A DNA stretch of 64,000 nt from contig NZ_CP042912.1 of the NCBI RefSeq assembly GCF_008087665.1, forward strand, positions 3,472,001 through 3,536,000. The letters run 5' to 3'. The notes below the pieces were generated by a model. That model ran no database searches. It was not told where the DNA came from and saw only the letters and a program-made list of their open reading frames with translations. The position numbers and the translations under genes are program-made. This DNA is from Mariniblastus fucicola. Lineage in GTDB: Bacteria; Planctomycetota; Planctomycetia; Pirellulales; Pirellulaceae. Below, piece by piece: positions 29,633 through 38,893 of the stretch; position 1 is the first letter of the stretch, and the number at the start of each line of letters is the position of its first letter.

Positions 29633-31165
29633 TACTACAGCGCTAGGTTGAACCCCAGTAGCATCGTTTGATTTTGCTTACTTTGATGCCAATTCTCCGG
29701 AGTTTTTTGCGAGTTCTCTTGGCGTGTGATCTTGTTGCTTTTGCGTTTCGTTGTTGGTGGTACTGAATCGTAGCGGCGACCCGGTCCAGTAGCGCCGACG
29801 ATGCCCGCCCCTTAAGCCACCAAGTCTGGACCAGTGCCGATACGGCGTCGTGAACCTGATAGACGGTGAACCCAGATTTTTTTTCCCCCGAGCTTTTCTC
29901 GCATCTTCGTCAAGAACAGGTAGCTTACGCACGACAGAATCATGTGTCGTTTGAGCCCGAGATACTTCCGGCCCTCCCAGGCGTCGAGTCCAATGTCCTG
30001 CTTTTGATCCTGGAAGCAACGTTCGACATGCCAGCGGCTGAAGGCAACGAGCAACAACTTTTGAACGCTTGTTGCAGCCGGCGCGTTGCTGAGAAAGTAC
30101 TTGATTTCATCCGGCTTGAGTGGGTTACGAGCCACCAACAAGTGCCAACGCTTGCTCGAAACACACTTGCCGTCAGGACGATAGATCATCGCATGCTTGA
30201 CTTCCCAGACCATGGGACCTTTATCTCCATCTTTGACGCGATAACGCTCCCATGACTGATTCGTGAACCGCGTGGATTCTTCCAGCAGTTTGCGAAACGG
30301 CTGAGCTTTGGGATTGTCTTTGGCAACTCGCGCACCTTTTTGCGGCCGACCACGACACGGATCTTTGGGAGGATGTTGGAGCCCGGGTTTCTTGATCCAG
30401 CCGGTCATTGAAACCGGAACCTCGCCGATGAATAACTGTGCTTTGGCATCAAGAGCTCGTAAAAACGGGCCTTTGGAGCCGTAGCCTTCGTCAAAGGTGA
30501 TCCACTCAAACTCCAGACCGTTGGACAGCGCGCGATCGTAAAGCTCCAGTGCGATCTTCCACTTTGGCTGATACACCATTTCGTCGGGGATCCCGGCAAC
30601 GCGACAACGCTCGCGATCTTCAGACCAGCTCTCAGGAAGGAACAACTCACCATCAAGCAAGCAGTGAAAGTCATCCTGAGCAAAAGCAAGATGAACCGTC
30701 ACCATGCAGTTATCGGTCTTGCCAACCTTGCCACACCACTGACGCTGAACGCCAGGCGTCTTGGTGCCTTTCTTGACATCGCTCGTTTCGTCAAACACGC
30801 CGATGGCACGCTTGCTACCGCGCTCCGTTGCCACCATCTGTTGCAGACGATCTCGCACGGCGTCTTCATTCCATGCGTATTGAGCAAGAAACTCCTGAAG
30901 CGTGCGAACGGGAACTCCGGCAGCCAGTGCAATGGGCTCAACACTCTTGCGAGCAAGGTTTGATAGCTGACCCTGAACATACGTTGGCATATGAGCACGG
31001 GTATCTTTTCGACTAAAACAATCGGAGAACCGATTCAGAAAACGTGTCAAAGCTGGTTTCATCTGACGAATCCAAGTACCATCCATCAAAGCACCTCCTT
31101 GTGCATGAACGATATAGAATCCCAAATTTCAACTAATTCTCAAATATCAACCTAGCGCTGTAGTA
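29633..31165 (-). mobile_element. IS701-type insertion sequence, copy 3
   Basis: Same 1,533-bp element inverted relative to copies 1 and 2. It matches copy 1 at the three positions checked where copy 2 differs. Its flanks are CTAA on the left (29629-29632) and CTAG on the right (31166-31169), so the target duplication is not perfect. It is sandwiched between repeats B and C. Confidence 0.92.
29812..31086 (-). CDS. IS701 family transposase (frameshifted C-terminus), copy 3
   Basis: Identical in protein sequence to copy 1, on the minus strand. The start ATG at 31086 follows AAGGAGGT. The A8 tract (T8 on the plus strand at 29877-29884) precedes the same alternate-frame basic C-terminal extension running to about 29643 in the inverted repeat. 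Confidence 0.92.
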   Translation of the reverse strand: MDGTWIRQMKPALTRFLNRFSDCFSRKDTRAHMPTYVQGQLSNLARKSVEPIALAAGVPVRTLQEFLAQYAWNEDAVRDRLQQMVATERGSKRAIGVFDETSDVKKGTKTPGVQRQWCGKVGKTDNCMVTVHLAFAQDDFHCLLDGELFLPESWSEDRERCRVAGIPDEMVYQPKWKIALELYDRALSNGLEFEWITFDEGYGSKGPFLRALDAKAQLFIGEVPVSMTGWIKKPGLQHPPKDPCRGRPQKGARVAKDNPKAQPFRKLLEESTRFTNQSWERYRVKDGDKGPMVWEVKHAMIYRPDGKCVSSKRWHLLVARNPLKPDEIKYFLSNAPAATSVQKLLLVAFSRWHVERCFQDQKQDIGLDAWEGRKYLGLKRHMILSCVSYLFLTKMREKLGGKKIWVHRLSGSRRRIGTGPDLVA

Positions 31166-31169
31166 CTAG

Positions 31170-31297
31170 GCACTGTTTGACAAATTGATTTTCATGTCAT
31201 CAACGCGGCCAAACATGAGCGGCAAGGCCCTAGCCGCCGTTAAAAGCGCCACGGAACGGCGGCTAGTGCCTTGCCGCTCACAGTTACCAAACAGTGC
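31170..31297 (+). repeat. MITE-like palindromic repeat C
   Basis: Best-preserved copy, 128 bp, with terminal inverted repeats GCACTGTTTG and CAAACAGTGC and flanked on both sides by CTAG (31166-31169 and 31298-31301), a target duplication of the YTAR kind used by IS701 elements. The core hairpin carries CTAGCCGCCG and CGGCGGCTAG. No coding capacity. The ends differ from those of the IS copies here, so another transposase must have moved it. Confidence 0.78.
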
Positions 31298-31343
31298 CTA
31301 GCGTTGTCGCGTCAATTTTCGCGCGGAACTCGATTTTGCAACA

Positions 31344-32885
31344 CTACAGTTGGTCGATCGCTCGCGTGATTTGATCGAGATGTTGCGTCGAATTATTCGA
31401 CAACAAGATTACAGTCAGTTTTCGATCGATGCCGCGCAAAATCGAAGTTTGAAAGCCAACCCAATGTCCGCCGTGCGACACGGTTAAGCCGTCGTCCGCA
31501 GAACGTTCCACCATCCAACCAAATCCGTAGTCAGTTTGGTCACCGTTATTCAGTTTGCCTGGTGTGAAAGCTTCAGTCAGCGTTTTCCGCGAAACAAGTT
31601 TTTCGCCGTAGAGCGCCTGATCCCACTTCAGCAAATCTCGCGCGGACGCGTAGATGCCTCCGTCGCCGACCATTCCATTGAGATAGTTCCAATCATTGGC
31701 AACGTGACTTGTTCCTTGCCACGCGAAACCAAAAACACGGTTTGCAGGATCGAACTTTTGCTCGTCCGGCGAAAATGCATGCGAGTCAGTCATCCCCACG
31801 GGATCAAAAATTCGCTGCTTTAGAAAATCGTGGATCGAATGCCCCGACACTGACTCAATGATGCTGCCCAACAGAACGTAGCCCGTGTTGCTGTAAGCGT
31901 AACGTTCGCCAGGCTCGAAATCCGGATCGGGCTTGTGTTCGGCATACAGAGCGATCATGTCGTGATTGAATGCCGTTTTTCGCTCGTCGTTTTCGGCGTC
32001 GGTATCCCAATGATTTCTGAACAGGTCCATATAGTCCGTCAGACCGCCGGTGTGATTTAGCAGGTGCCGGATCGTAACGCCTTTGTAAGGTAGAGTCGGC
32101 AAGTACTTGGTGATATCGTCATCAAAATCAAGTTTGCCATCCTCTTTCAACTGCATGATTCCCATCGCGACGAACTGTTTGCTAACCGAAGCGAGGCGAA
32201 AGGATGAGTTTTCCGCGAAAGGCGTCTCGTCGTCAATGTTCGCGAATCCAACTGATTTTTCGAAGACGATTTTTCCGTCTACGGCAATCAAAACCGTGCC
32301 GCTGAAGAGCCTGTTTTCAAAAGCTCGATCCAGTCGCTTGGAGAATTTTTCCAGACTCTCGGGCTCAAAGCTCTTCAGTTTTGAACGTTTCGAATCGGGC
32401 TGGAGCGTCTGTAGCATTTCCTGAATCCTGTCCTCCGAGAAATTTCCGTTGATGACCACATCGCGACTGATTTTGCTCCTGATAACCGGAGCCGACACCA
32501 GGTTGCCGTTGAACAGAATTGCCATCGGCTTTCCAAGATTCGAAGCACTCGCTGTCGCCAACTTTTCGCCGCCTGCAGCAGTCAAACGAAGGTAGATATT
32601 CTTCCTGCCGCTGCGATCCAGTTTCGCTTCGACCGATTCAATATCGACTCGACTGACAACGGACTCCGAATCGACAAAGATCGGCGGTTTCCCTTCCACA
32701 TCGATTTTCGTCAATCCATCGACCGCATCGGCACTCGCCATGCAAATCTGCAAAACCTCAGTCGAGTCCGGGGACTGCTCCTGCCCGTTCGTCGTCGACG
32801 CGAACAGCAACGCGCCAAACAGCACACAAATCGCACTCGCGTTCGAAACAATCGACATCGCGGGAAAACTGGTTGCTGATCTCAT
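31344..32885 (-). CDS. SecDF-head-domain / serine beta-lactamase-like hydrolase fusion
   Basis: Exported serine hydrolase. After a signal peptide (ICVLFGALLFASTTNGQ), residues about 60-155 look like the SecDF P1 head subdomain (RKNIYLRLTAAGGEKLATASA, then GKPMAILFNGNLVSAPVIRSKIS and DRIQEMLQTLQ). The second part (about 175-513) is a class C beta-lactamase/DD-peptidase-type domain with SVSK (SxxK), YSN (YxN) and SHGGHW (HxG). The family includes esterases and peptidases, so antibiotic hydrolysis should not be assumed. The ATG at 32885 lies 19 bases from the stop of the upstream tricorn-like gene, so the two form an operon. Confidence 0.85.
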   Translation of the reverse strand: MRSATSFPAMSIVSNASAICVLFGALLFASTTNGQEQSPDSTEVLQICMASADAVDGLTKIDVEGKPPIFVDSESVVSRVDIESVEAKLDRSGRKNIYLRLTAAGGEKLATASASNLGKPMAILFNGNLVSAPVIRSKISRDVVINGNFSEDRIQEMLQTLQPDSKRSKLKSFEPESLEKFSKRLDRAFENRLFSGTVLIAVDGKIVFEKSVGFANIDDETPFAENSSFRLASVSKQFVAMGIMQLKEDGKLDFDDDITKYLPTLPYKGVTIRHLLNHTGGLTDYMDLFRNHWDTDAENDERKTAFNHDMIALYAEHKPDPDFEPGERYAYSNTGYVLLGSIIESVSGHSIHDFLKQRIFDPVGMTDSHAFSPDEQKFDPANRVFGFAWQGTSHVANDWNYLNGMVGDGGIYASARDLLKWDQALYGEKLVSRKTLTEAFTPGKLNNGDQTDYGFGWMVERSADDGLTVSHGGHWVGFQTSILRGIDRKLTVILLSNNSTQHLDQITRAIDQL

Positions 32886-32903
32886 CTAATTCATTCCGTA
32901 TTT

Positions 32904-35900
32904 TTATCGATCTTCGTCCGCAATCCCAACGCCTTTACTTCGATCAGGATACTGTGGCCGGTCCGGTTTCCGATAGCCATCGGACTTGATCTCTTTGAGC
33001 AACTGCTTCACCGCGGCATCCAATTGCGGATCCTTCCCGTCCAACATTTTCGCAGGATCGTCGACGACTTCTTCGTCCGGATCGACACCGTGGCCTTCGA
33101 TTCCCCACGTTCCGTCTTTCTCGTAGTAGGCAAACGTCGGCGCAGTGATTCCCGACCCATCGATCATCGAAGGGTTGCCAGAAATTCCGACCAGCCCACC
33201 CCAGGTTCGCATGCCGATCAGTTTTCCCAAACCAGCTTGCTTGAACAAAGCAGGGAACATGTCGCCACCGCTGCCCGCCATGCCGTTGATCAGCATGCAC
33301 TTTGGACCGTGGTGAGCGTCTGGCGGCCAAGTCATGTCGCGTCCGTCACGCTTCGCCCAATAGTTCGTCACCGGACGGTTCAGAAGTTCGATGAACCGAG
33401 TCGGAATTTGGCCTCCGCCGTTCCAACGATCGTCAATGATTAGAGCCTCCTTCGCGGTTTGGCCGTAGAACTGACGGAACAGATCGTTCTGGCCAGGCAC
33501 ACCGGTGTTGACCAAATAAACGTAGCCAATCTTGCCCTTCGATTTCTCGTCCACGTAGGCTCGATTCGATTCGATCCAATGCCGAAAACGAAGCTGATCA
33601 TCAGAGCCCATCGGCTTGATGACGACGCGTTTGTCTTCCGCATCCAGCTCTGAATCTTCACTGATGGTCAGCGTCGTGATCGCGCCGGCGAGTCCTTCAA
33701 ACGCAGCATAAGGGCTCGTTTCGTCGCTCAACTCGACGCCGTTGACTTCCAGAATAAAGTCACCTTCCTTGATGCCGACTCGCCGCAGCGGGCTTCTGGC
33801 ATCGGTGTCCCATTCGGCTCCTTCGAAGATCGTTCCAACGCGATAGCGACCGTCTTCGGACTCAAACGTGCAACCCAGCAGACCGACGTTGCTGCCCTTG
33901 GGAGCTTTGTCGACTTCGACGCCACGATAGTAGGCATGTCCAACATTGAGTTCCGCAATCATTTCGCCGATCACAAACCCGACATCGTCGCGCGACGTAC
34001 AATCGTCCAACATCGATGCGTAGTGTTTGCGAATCGCTTTCCAGTCCACGCCGTGCATGTTCGGATCATAGAAATAGTCGCGTTCGATTCGCCACGCGTC
34101 CGTGAAAACCTGCTTCCATTCCTTCCGCGGATCGATCATGACATGCATGCCGGAAGTCGGGACGGTGTCTTCAAGTTTTTGGCCCGCAGACGCACTGACG
34201 ACGTATCCTTTTTCGTCTTTGAAGACCAGCATTTTTTTGCCGTCTGCAGAGAGAGCAAAAATTCCGGTTCCGGAAACGACTGTTTTCTCTTCCGGTTCAT
34301 CGTCGTGCATGTCGTAGAGCATGATCGAAGCACCTTCGCCAGACCGCACATAGATCAGCTGATTTTTGTCGTTGACGGCAAGTCGGCCGAGGCTGCCCTG
34401 TTCGATCGGAAGCTGAAACGAGCGTCGCGTGATGCCGTCGAAGTCAATTTCCAGCGGTTCGACCTTCTTCTTTTTCTTCTTGCTTTTACCTTCGCCGTCA
34501 CTGTCGTCTTCGTCCTCGGATCGTTCGCCAGAGATCGGAATCTTCATCCCCTGCAATGTCACAGTACCCGACAATTCTCCGTCTTTTACCACGGCCTCAA
34601 CGGTGACTTCGCCTTCCTCTCCGGCCTCAACAGTCAGCTTCAGCTTCCCACTGTCGGCGTCGAAAGAGCCCTCCGTGATTGTGGCTTCACCGCCCGGCGT
34701 GTCTGCACTGCCGGAAACCGATCCGTCGTTTGCCAGCTCAAGACTGAGAATCGCGTGACGAGCCTCTTTTGGAATCGCGTCCGAATCAAGCGTGATCGAC
34801 CAAACACCACTCAGTGGATCGCTGTCGTCGCTTTCTTCGTCGTCGCTGTCGTCTTTTTTGTCATCGTCCTCTTCGGCATCACTGTCCTTGGAGTCCTTTG
34901 AATCTTTGCCCTCACTGTCTTCATCTTCCCATTCCTCTTCATCGCTCTCGGGCAGCATCGGCAATTCCACATCCGCACGCAGCGGCACTGCCAAAACGAC
35001 TTGAGTATCCTTGTAGATGAACGACTGCCCGACGTCTTCGTACTCCGGTTTATTGAAGGAACGGGGACTGGTGAAATAAAGGAACTTTCCTTCCCGATCA
35101 AACACCGGGCTTTGTGCGTGGAAGAACCCGCTGGTGATCTGATGTTTTGATTCATCGCTCACGTTGTAAATCCACGCCGCGAACACACCGGCTTTGTCGT
35201 CGCCGCGGAGCGAATAGGTCAGCCAATTGGAATCGTGAGCCCAGCTGATGTCGGGAATATTCGCATGGGGATCGCGAGCCACCAATCGGGTCTCGCCATC
35301 AATGGTATGCAGATAGATCGCACCCGTTTTGTCTGTGAAAGCGATATGCTTTGAATCGGGTGACCAAACCGGGTCGCTGCGAAAGCACTCGCCATCGTCA
35401 GTCAGCTGTTTGGTTTCGCCGCGGCCATCGGATTGCGTTACATAGAGTTCGTACTCACCGGTTGCGTCAGCAAAGTAAGCAATCCAGCGCCCATCAGGAC
35501 TCCACGTCGGATCTCTTTCGGCAACACCATCCGTTCGAGTCAGATTTCGCGGCGTGCCTTTTTCCGCCGGCAACGACCAGACGTCACCGCGAGCGCCAAC
35601 ACAGACGCGTTTTCCGGTTGGCGAAATATCGCCTGACTCCATAAACTTCGACGCGTCGATCTTTTGCTTGCGAAGCCTCGGACGATCACCAGGAATCGTG
35701 ACTTCAACAACTTTGGATTCGCCAGACTTCAGATTCAACAATCTCAACTCGGAGCCAAGCGAAAATACGATTTCACCTTCGCCCTCAGCTCCAGGACCGA
35801 TCGCCGGCCACTTGCAGTCGAACTGGTCGAAGGCCGTCACCTGAGTTCGATCTTTGGTTTCCGTGTCGTATTTCCAAATGTTCAGCCGCGACTCGGGGCC

Positions 35901-36614
35901 GTCGTCTGAAATGTAATACAGATCGCTTCCATGCCACATCGGAAGACTGTCGGTGCCATCGAAGTCCGTGATCTTTTCTGATTCATTGGTTTTCAAATTG
36001 AACAGCCAGACATCAGACGCCATTCCTCCGCGATAACGTTTCCAGGTTCGCTGGTCGCGAGAATGAGGCGTGTACGCCAACCACTTTCCGTCCTCCGAGA
36101 TCGAACCGTTTGAGCCATACGGCACCGGAAGCTTCTTCGGCAGCGGTTGCTCCTGCGACACCGTAAACAGCTGCGGTTGCCGTTGCAGTCCAGCCATTCC
36201 GTTGGACATATACAGCACGCTTTTGCCGTCTGGCGTCCAGTCGCATACCCATTCGCTGGTCGGATGCCAGGTCCAGCGCTCAGGCAAACCGCCGGACGTT
36301 GGAATCACGTAGACGTCCGTGTTGCCGTCGTAGTTTCCCGTGAACGCAATCGACTTTCCGTCAGGACTGAATCGCGGAAACCGTTCGGCACCGTCCGGGC
36401 TGGCCAACGGCATCGCTGTTCCGCCATCGCGATCGACGATCCACAAATCGTTGGCAAACGAGAACACGATGTGCTGCTCGCTGACGTCGGGAAACCGCAT
36501 CATCCCTGCCGACGGTTGGCTCTGGGCGTTCGCCAGATTGGCATGGCCGAATAACTGGCTGGCCAAAACGATGGCCGAAGAAAGTACAGCAAGCCGAATT
36601 TTTTCAGGGCTCAT
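32904..36614 (-). CDS. Tricorn-type S41 family serine protease
   Basis: Large exported protease. A signal peptide (MSPEKIRLAVLSSAIVLASQ...NAQ) precedes beta-propeller repeats of the TolB/WD type (FPRFSPDGKSIAFTG, DPTWSPDGRWIAYF, DPVWSPDSKHIAFTD), an acidic low-complexity insert (about residues 555-610), a tricorn C1-like helical region (WKQVFTDAWRIERDYFYDPNMHGVDW), a PDZ domain (about GIKEGDFILEVNGVELSD) and the C-terminal S41 catalytic core with the nucleophile serine in MAGSGGDMFPALF (codon at about 33270-33272). About 1,236 residues, longer than archaeal tricorn (about 1,070) because of the insert. The ATG at 36614 is used rather than the TTG at 36635. It precedes the beta-lactamase-like gene with a 19-base spacing. 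Confidence 0.92.
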   Translation of the reverse strand: MSPEKIRLAVLSSAIVLASQLFGHANLANAQSQPSAGMMRFPDVSEQHIVFSFANDLWIVDRDGGTAMPLASPDGAERFPRFSPDGKSIAFTGNYDGNTDVYVIPTSGGLPERWTWHPTSEWVCDWTPDGKSVLYMSNGMAGLQRQPQLFTVSQEQPLPKKLPVPYGSNGSISEDGKWLAYTPHSRDQRTWKRYRGGMASDVWLFNLKTNESEKITDFDGTDSLPMWHGSDLYYISDDGPESRLNIWKYDTETKDRTQVTAFDQFDCKWPAIGPGAEGEGEIVFSLGSELRLLNLKSGESKVVEVTIPGDRPRLRKQKIDASKFMESGDISPTGKRVCVGARGDVWSLPAEKGTPRNLTRTDGVAERDPTWSPDGRWIAYFADATGEYELYVTQSDGRGETKQLTDDGECFRSDPVWSPDSKHIAFTDKTGAIYLHTIDGETRLVARDPHANIPDISWAHDSNWLTYSLRGDDKAGVFAAWIYNVSDESKHQITSGFFHAQSPVFDREGKFLYFTSPRSFNKPEYEDVGQSFIYKDTQVVLAVPLRADVELPMLPESDEEEWEDEDSEGKDSKDSKDSDAEEDDDKKDDSDDEESDDSDPLSGVWSITLDSDAIPKEARHAILSLELANDGSVSGSADTPGGEATITEGSFDADSGKLKLTVEAGEEGEVTVEAVVKDGELSGTVTLQGMKIPISGERSEDEDDSDGEGKSKKKKKKVEPLEIDFDGITRRSFQLPIEQGSLGRLAVNDKNQLIYVRSGEGASIMLYDMHDDEPEEKTVVSGTGIFALSADGKKMLVFKDEKGYVVSASAGQKLEDTVPTSGMHVMIDPRKEWKQVFTDAWRIERDYFYDPNMHGVDWKAIRKHYASMLDDCTSRDDVGFVIGEMIAELNVGHAYYRGVEVDKAPKGSNVGLLGCTFESEDGRYRVGTIFEGAEWDTDARSPLRRVGIKEGDFILEVNGVELSDETSPYAAFEGLAGAITTLTISEDSELDAEDKRVVIKPMGSDDQLRFRHWIESNRAYVDEKSKGKIGYVYLVNTGVPGQNDLFRQFYGQTAKEALIIDDRWNGGGQIPTRFIELLNRPVTNYWAKRDGRDMTWPPDAHHGPKCMLINGMAGSGGDMFPALFKQAGLGKLIGMRTWGGLVGISGNPSMIDGSGITAPTFAYYEKDGTWGIEGHGVDPDEEVVDDPAKMLDGKDPQLDAAVKQLLKEIKSDGYRKPDRPQYPDRSKGVGIADEDR

Positions 36615-36712
36615 GAATCCAATTCCGAAGATCAAAGTTGCATATCTGATCTAAGGGTAACCTCGTCAAAGCCCGGAATGTTTCGAGCACTCGCCAATTT
36701 TTCCACAACACG

Positions 36713-36736
36713 AAAAAAGCCGCTATTCAGCGGCTG
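36713..36736 (-). terminator. Intrinsic terminator after His-rich gene
   Basis: On the minus strand AGCCGCT-GAAT-AGCGGCT forms a stem with a four-base loop, followed by TTTTTT. It lies about 45 bases beyond the stop of the His-rich gene. Confidence 0.85.
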
Positions 36737-36781
36737 AGGTTTCTGGTTTTATGCGTGCGAGTTTTCCAATCCGTTTCGAAA

Positions 36782-37435
36782 TTATTTGCTGTACTTCAGA
36801 CGCACTTTGCCAGTTTTCCAGTTCTTTTTGAAGTAAGCGTGGTTGTGGAACTTGTAGTGAGCCTGATGCCAGTTCCATGCTCCAGCGTGATTCTGAATCA
36901 GGTACGTGTAAGGAACCCAGTAGCCGTCAAACAACACCCAGTATTTTCCGTTGTGCCAACAGACGTCGTAAGGAAAGTTGTGGAACTGGACAAGATACAA
37001 ATTGGTGCGGACGGCAAAATGGTGTTGGGCCCGGATGTACTTGTGGCAAAAATGTTTGTTGTGGTGAGTCCCGTAATGGCCATGTCCGTGTTGGGCGTGT
37101 CCGTGGCCATGATGGATTTTGATCTTGTTGTTGTGGTGGTGACCTTTGTGGTTTCCGTTGTGCACTGAGAATTTGGCTCGTTGGTTTCCATTTGAGTTCT
37201 TTCCATTGCCACCGCCACCAAAGTGATGCTGGCCGCTGCCAAGGGAACTCTTAAAGTGATGCTGGCCACTGCCGAACTGCTGTCCGCCGCTGCTTCGTTT
37301 CATCTGGCCTGAGTTTCCTTTTCGGCCCGAGCCACCTTTGCCTTTTCCGCCGTTACCACCCTTTTGAGCAAACGCGTTGGCTGCACAGGCTGCGATCAGG
37401 ACGACTGAAACGATGATGATTGCTTTGCGATTCAT
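36782..37435 (-). CDS. Secreted histidine/glycine-rich protein
   Basis: 217 residues starting MNRKAIIIVSVVLIAACAANAFAQ, a clean signal peptide. Residues about 25-75 are Gly/Lys/Ser-rich (KGGNGGKGKGGSGRKGNSGQ), followed by repeated GSGQHHF motifs and a very His-rich stretch (HHGHGHAQHGHGHYGTHHNKHFCHKY, about 105-135). The C-terminal third is a compact aromatic domain (YDVCWHNGKYWVLFDGYWVPYTYL). It may bind metal ions such as Ni, Cu or Zn. The frame is open back to 37666, but the ATG at 37435 gives the signal peptide. Followed by an intrinsic terminator. No family recognised. Confidence 0.8.
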   Translation of the reverse strand: MNRKAIIIVSVVLIAACAANAFAQKGGNGGKGKGGSGRKGNSGQMKRSSGGQQFGSGQHHFKSSLGSGQHHFGGGGNGKNSNGNQRAKFSVHNGNHKGHHHNNKIKIHHGHGHAQHGHGHYGTHHNKHFCHKYIRAQHHFAVRTNLYLVQFHNFPYDVCWHNGKYWVLFDGYWVPYTYLIQNHAGAWNWHQAHYKFHNHAYFKKNWKTGKVRLKYSK

Positions 37436-37728
37436 TTTTACTCTCCGAAAGGTTGATTTGATCCACAAAATCAACAGCGGAGAATGAAGCAGACTGTTAC
37501 AGAAAAATTTTTGACACGGATTTTGCCGAGTCAAAAAGTCACCCCCGGATGAGCACGCAGCATCACCAGCAGCCCCAGTCGAGGCGAACTCAAGCCACAA
37601 AGCCTGCAGAAACAGGAATCGTTGGCCGCACCGCTGGGTGAAATTACTTGCAACAAATGACCCCAAACAGATGGCTTGTAAAAGAAAGCCATCTGGAAAG
37701 CAAACGTCGCGGAGCTGCTCCGGAACGA

Positions 37729-38100
37729 CTACTTGTCGCCGGGTGACAGGAAGTTCTTCAGCGTATCTTCGAGGCCGCCGGGAAGTGGCAAGTCACCTGT
37801 GATCTCCTGCATCTGCTCGACGTGCAGCTCTTTGGCTTTCAGCGATGCCTGATTGATTGCGGCGGGAAGCAGATCAAGCAACATTTCGAAATCCGCTTTC
37901 TCGGTGATGACCGGGTCGACTTCGACTTTTGTGATCGTTCCCTGGCCGTCAGCGTGAACGGTGACCATGCCGCCACCCGCCGTTCCGGTCACGGAAAGCT
38001 GTTTCAGTTTCTCCTGGGCTTCCTGCATTTTCGGGCCCATTTCCTGAGCCTGTTTGATCATGCCCGCGATGTTGCCGAGGTTTCCGAGTCCTTTAAACAT
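37729..38100 (-). CDS. YbaB/EbfC family nucleoid-associated protein
   Basis: Small DNA-binding protein of the YbaB/EbfC family. The family pattern is clear: a helical N-terminus (IKQAQEMGPKMQEAQEKLKQLSVTGTAGGGMVTVHADGQG), the conserved VTVHADGQGTITKVEVDP strand core, and a second long helix with KAKELHVEQMQEIT. 123 residues is slightly long due to a Gly/Pro tail. The ATG at 38100 follows a CAGGAG ribosome site. The usual neighbours dnaX and recR are not adjacent. Confidence 0.92.
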   Translation of the reverse strand: MFKGLGNLGNIAGMIKQAQEMGPKMQEAQEKLKQLSVTGTAGGGMVTVHADGQGTITKVEVDPVITEKADFEMLLDLLPAAINQASLKAKELHVEQMQEITGDLPLPGGLEDTLKNFLSPGDK

Positions 38101-38352
38101 TCCTGAATCTCCTGGAAGGGTTGCGTTATCGAGGTAACTATACGTTTTGATCGGCGGCGGAGCAGCCCCAACGCGAACGAGGCTGATTTTACTGCTACAG
38201 AGCGGATATCGTCATTTTCGACAGTTGGCGTCGCGGCCGCGGATCGATTCGGGCGTCCGCAAAGTTGCTGATGGAAAGCCGGTCGGCCCTCCAGTCTGCG
38301 ACGCCGGAGAATCTGGCTCTCGCCGTGAGCCGCACGGCGTTAGAATGAGCTC

Positions 38353-38619
38353 ATGTCACCGATTCGAATTCCCATCAAAGTCGTCCCAGGAGCCTCCCGC
38401 ACTCAAATCGCAGGCTGGCTGGGCGACGCACTGAAAGTCCGGGTGAGCGAACCGCCGGAAAAGGGGAAAGCCAACAAAGCGGTCTGCAAGCTGGTCGCAG
38501 GGAAGCTTGGTCTGTCAGCCGACTCGGTCCAGGTGGTCGGCGGGTCGACATCTGCCCGCAAAGTCATCGAAATCGAGGGAGTGTCGGCATCAGAATTTGA
38601 GGCCGCGTTCCCCAAGTGA
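38353..38619 (+). CDS. DUF167 / YggU family protein
   Basis: 88-residue protein of the conserved DUF167 (YggU) family, of unknown function. The family signature is present: IKVVPGASRTQIAGWLGDALKVRVSEPPEKGKANKAVCKLVAGKLG, then VQVVGGSTSARKVIEI. Start ATG at 38353. Isolated on its strand between ybaB and the tRNA-Met gene. Confidence 0.9.
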   Translation: MSPIRIPIKVVPGASRTQIAGWLGDALKVRVSEPPEKGKANKAVCKLVAGKLGLSADSVQVVGGSTSARKVIEIEGVSASEFEAAFPK

Positions 38620-38769
38620 GCTCGCAAAAGCATGCGAATCGCCGGTTTTGCGGCTAAATCGTGGAACCTTGCCTTTTCAAACCCCGGCGAAGTCAGTATT
38701 TTGTTGCACTCGTTTGGCAGAAATGCCGAACAAATGGCTTTGTGGTTGATCATGATCACAACTCATTTT

Positions 38770-38843
38770 GGCGGCATAGCTCAGTTGGTTAGAGCAGCGG
38801 AATCATAATCCGCGTGTCGGGGGTTCGAATCCCTCTGCCGCTA
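38770..38843 (+). tRNA. tRNA-Met (anticodon CAT)
   Basis: Cloverleaf with acceptor GGCGGCA/TGCCGCT (first pair G-T), D arm AGCTCAGTTGGTTAGAGC, anticodon stem-loop GCGGA-ATCATAA-TCCGC with CAT at the centre, and T loop GGTTCGAATCC. The D arm and the GGAATCATAATCC anticodon arm match elongator tRNA-Met rather than lysidine-modified tRNA-Ile or the initiator. CCA is not encoded. Confidence 0.93.
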
Positions 38844-38851
38844 CTTCCAGA

Positions 38852-38893
38852 AGCCCTTTGATATTGGCCTTTGCCACATCAAAGGGCTTTTTC
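38852..38893 (+). terminator. Intrinsic terminator after tRNA-Met
   Basis: Stem AGCCCTTTGAT pairs with ATCAAAGGGCT across a 17-base loop and is followed by TTTTTCT. It starts nine bases after the tRNA. Confidence 0.85.

Noticed and set aside
33936-34901. 321-codon plus-strand frame opposite the tricorn protease
   Set aside because: Follows the protease codons in reverse; rich in Phe/Val as a reverse-complement artefact of acidic codons.
37674-37702. Hairpin AGATGGCTT / AAGCCATCT
   Set aside because: A good stem but no T-run on either strand side, so not called as a terminator of ybaB.
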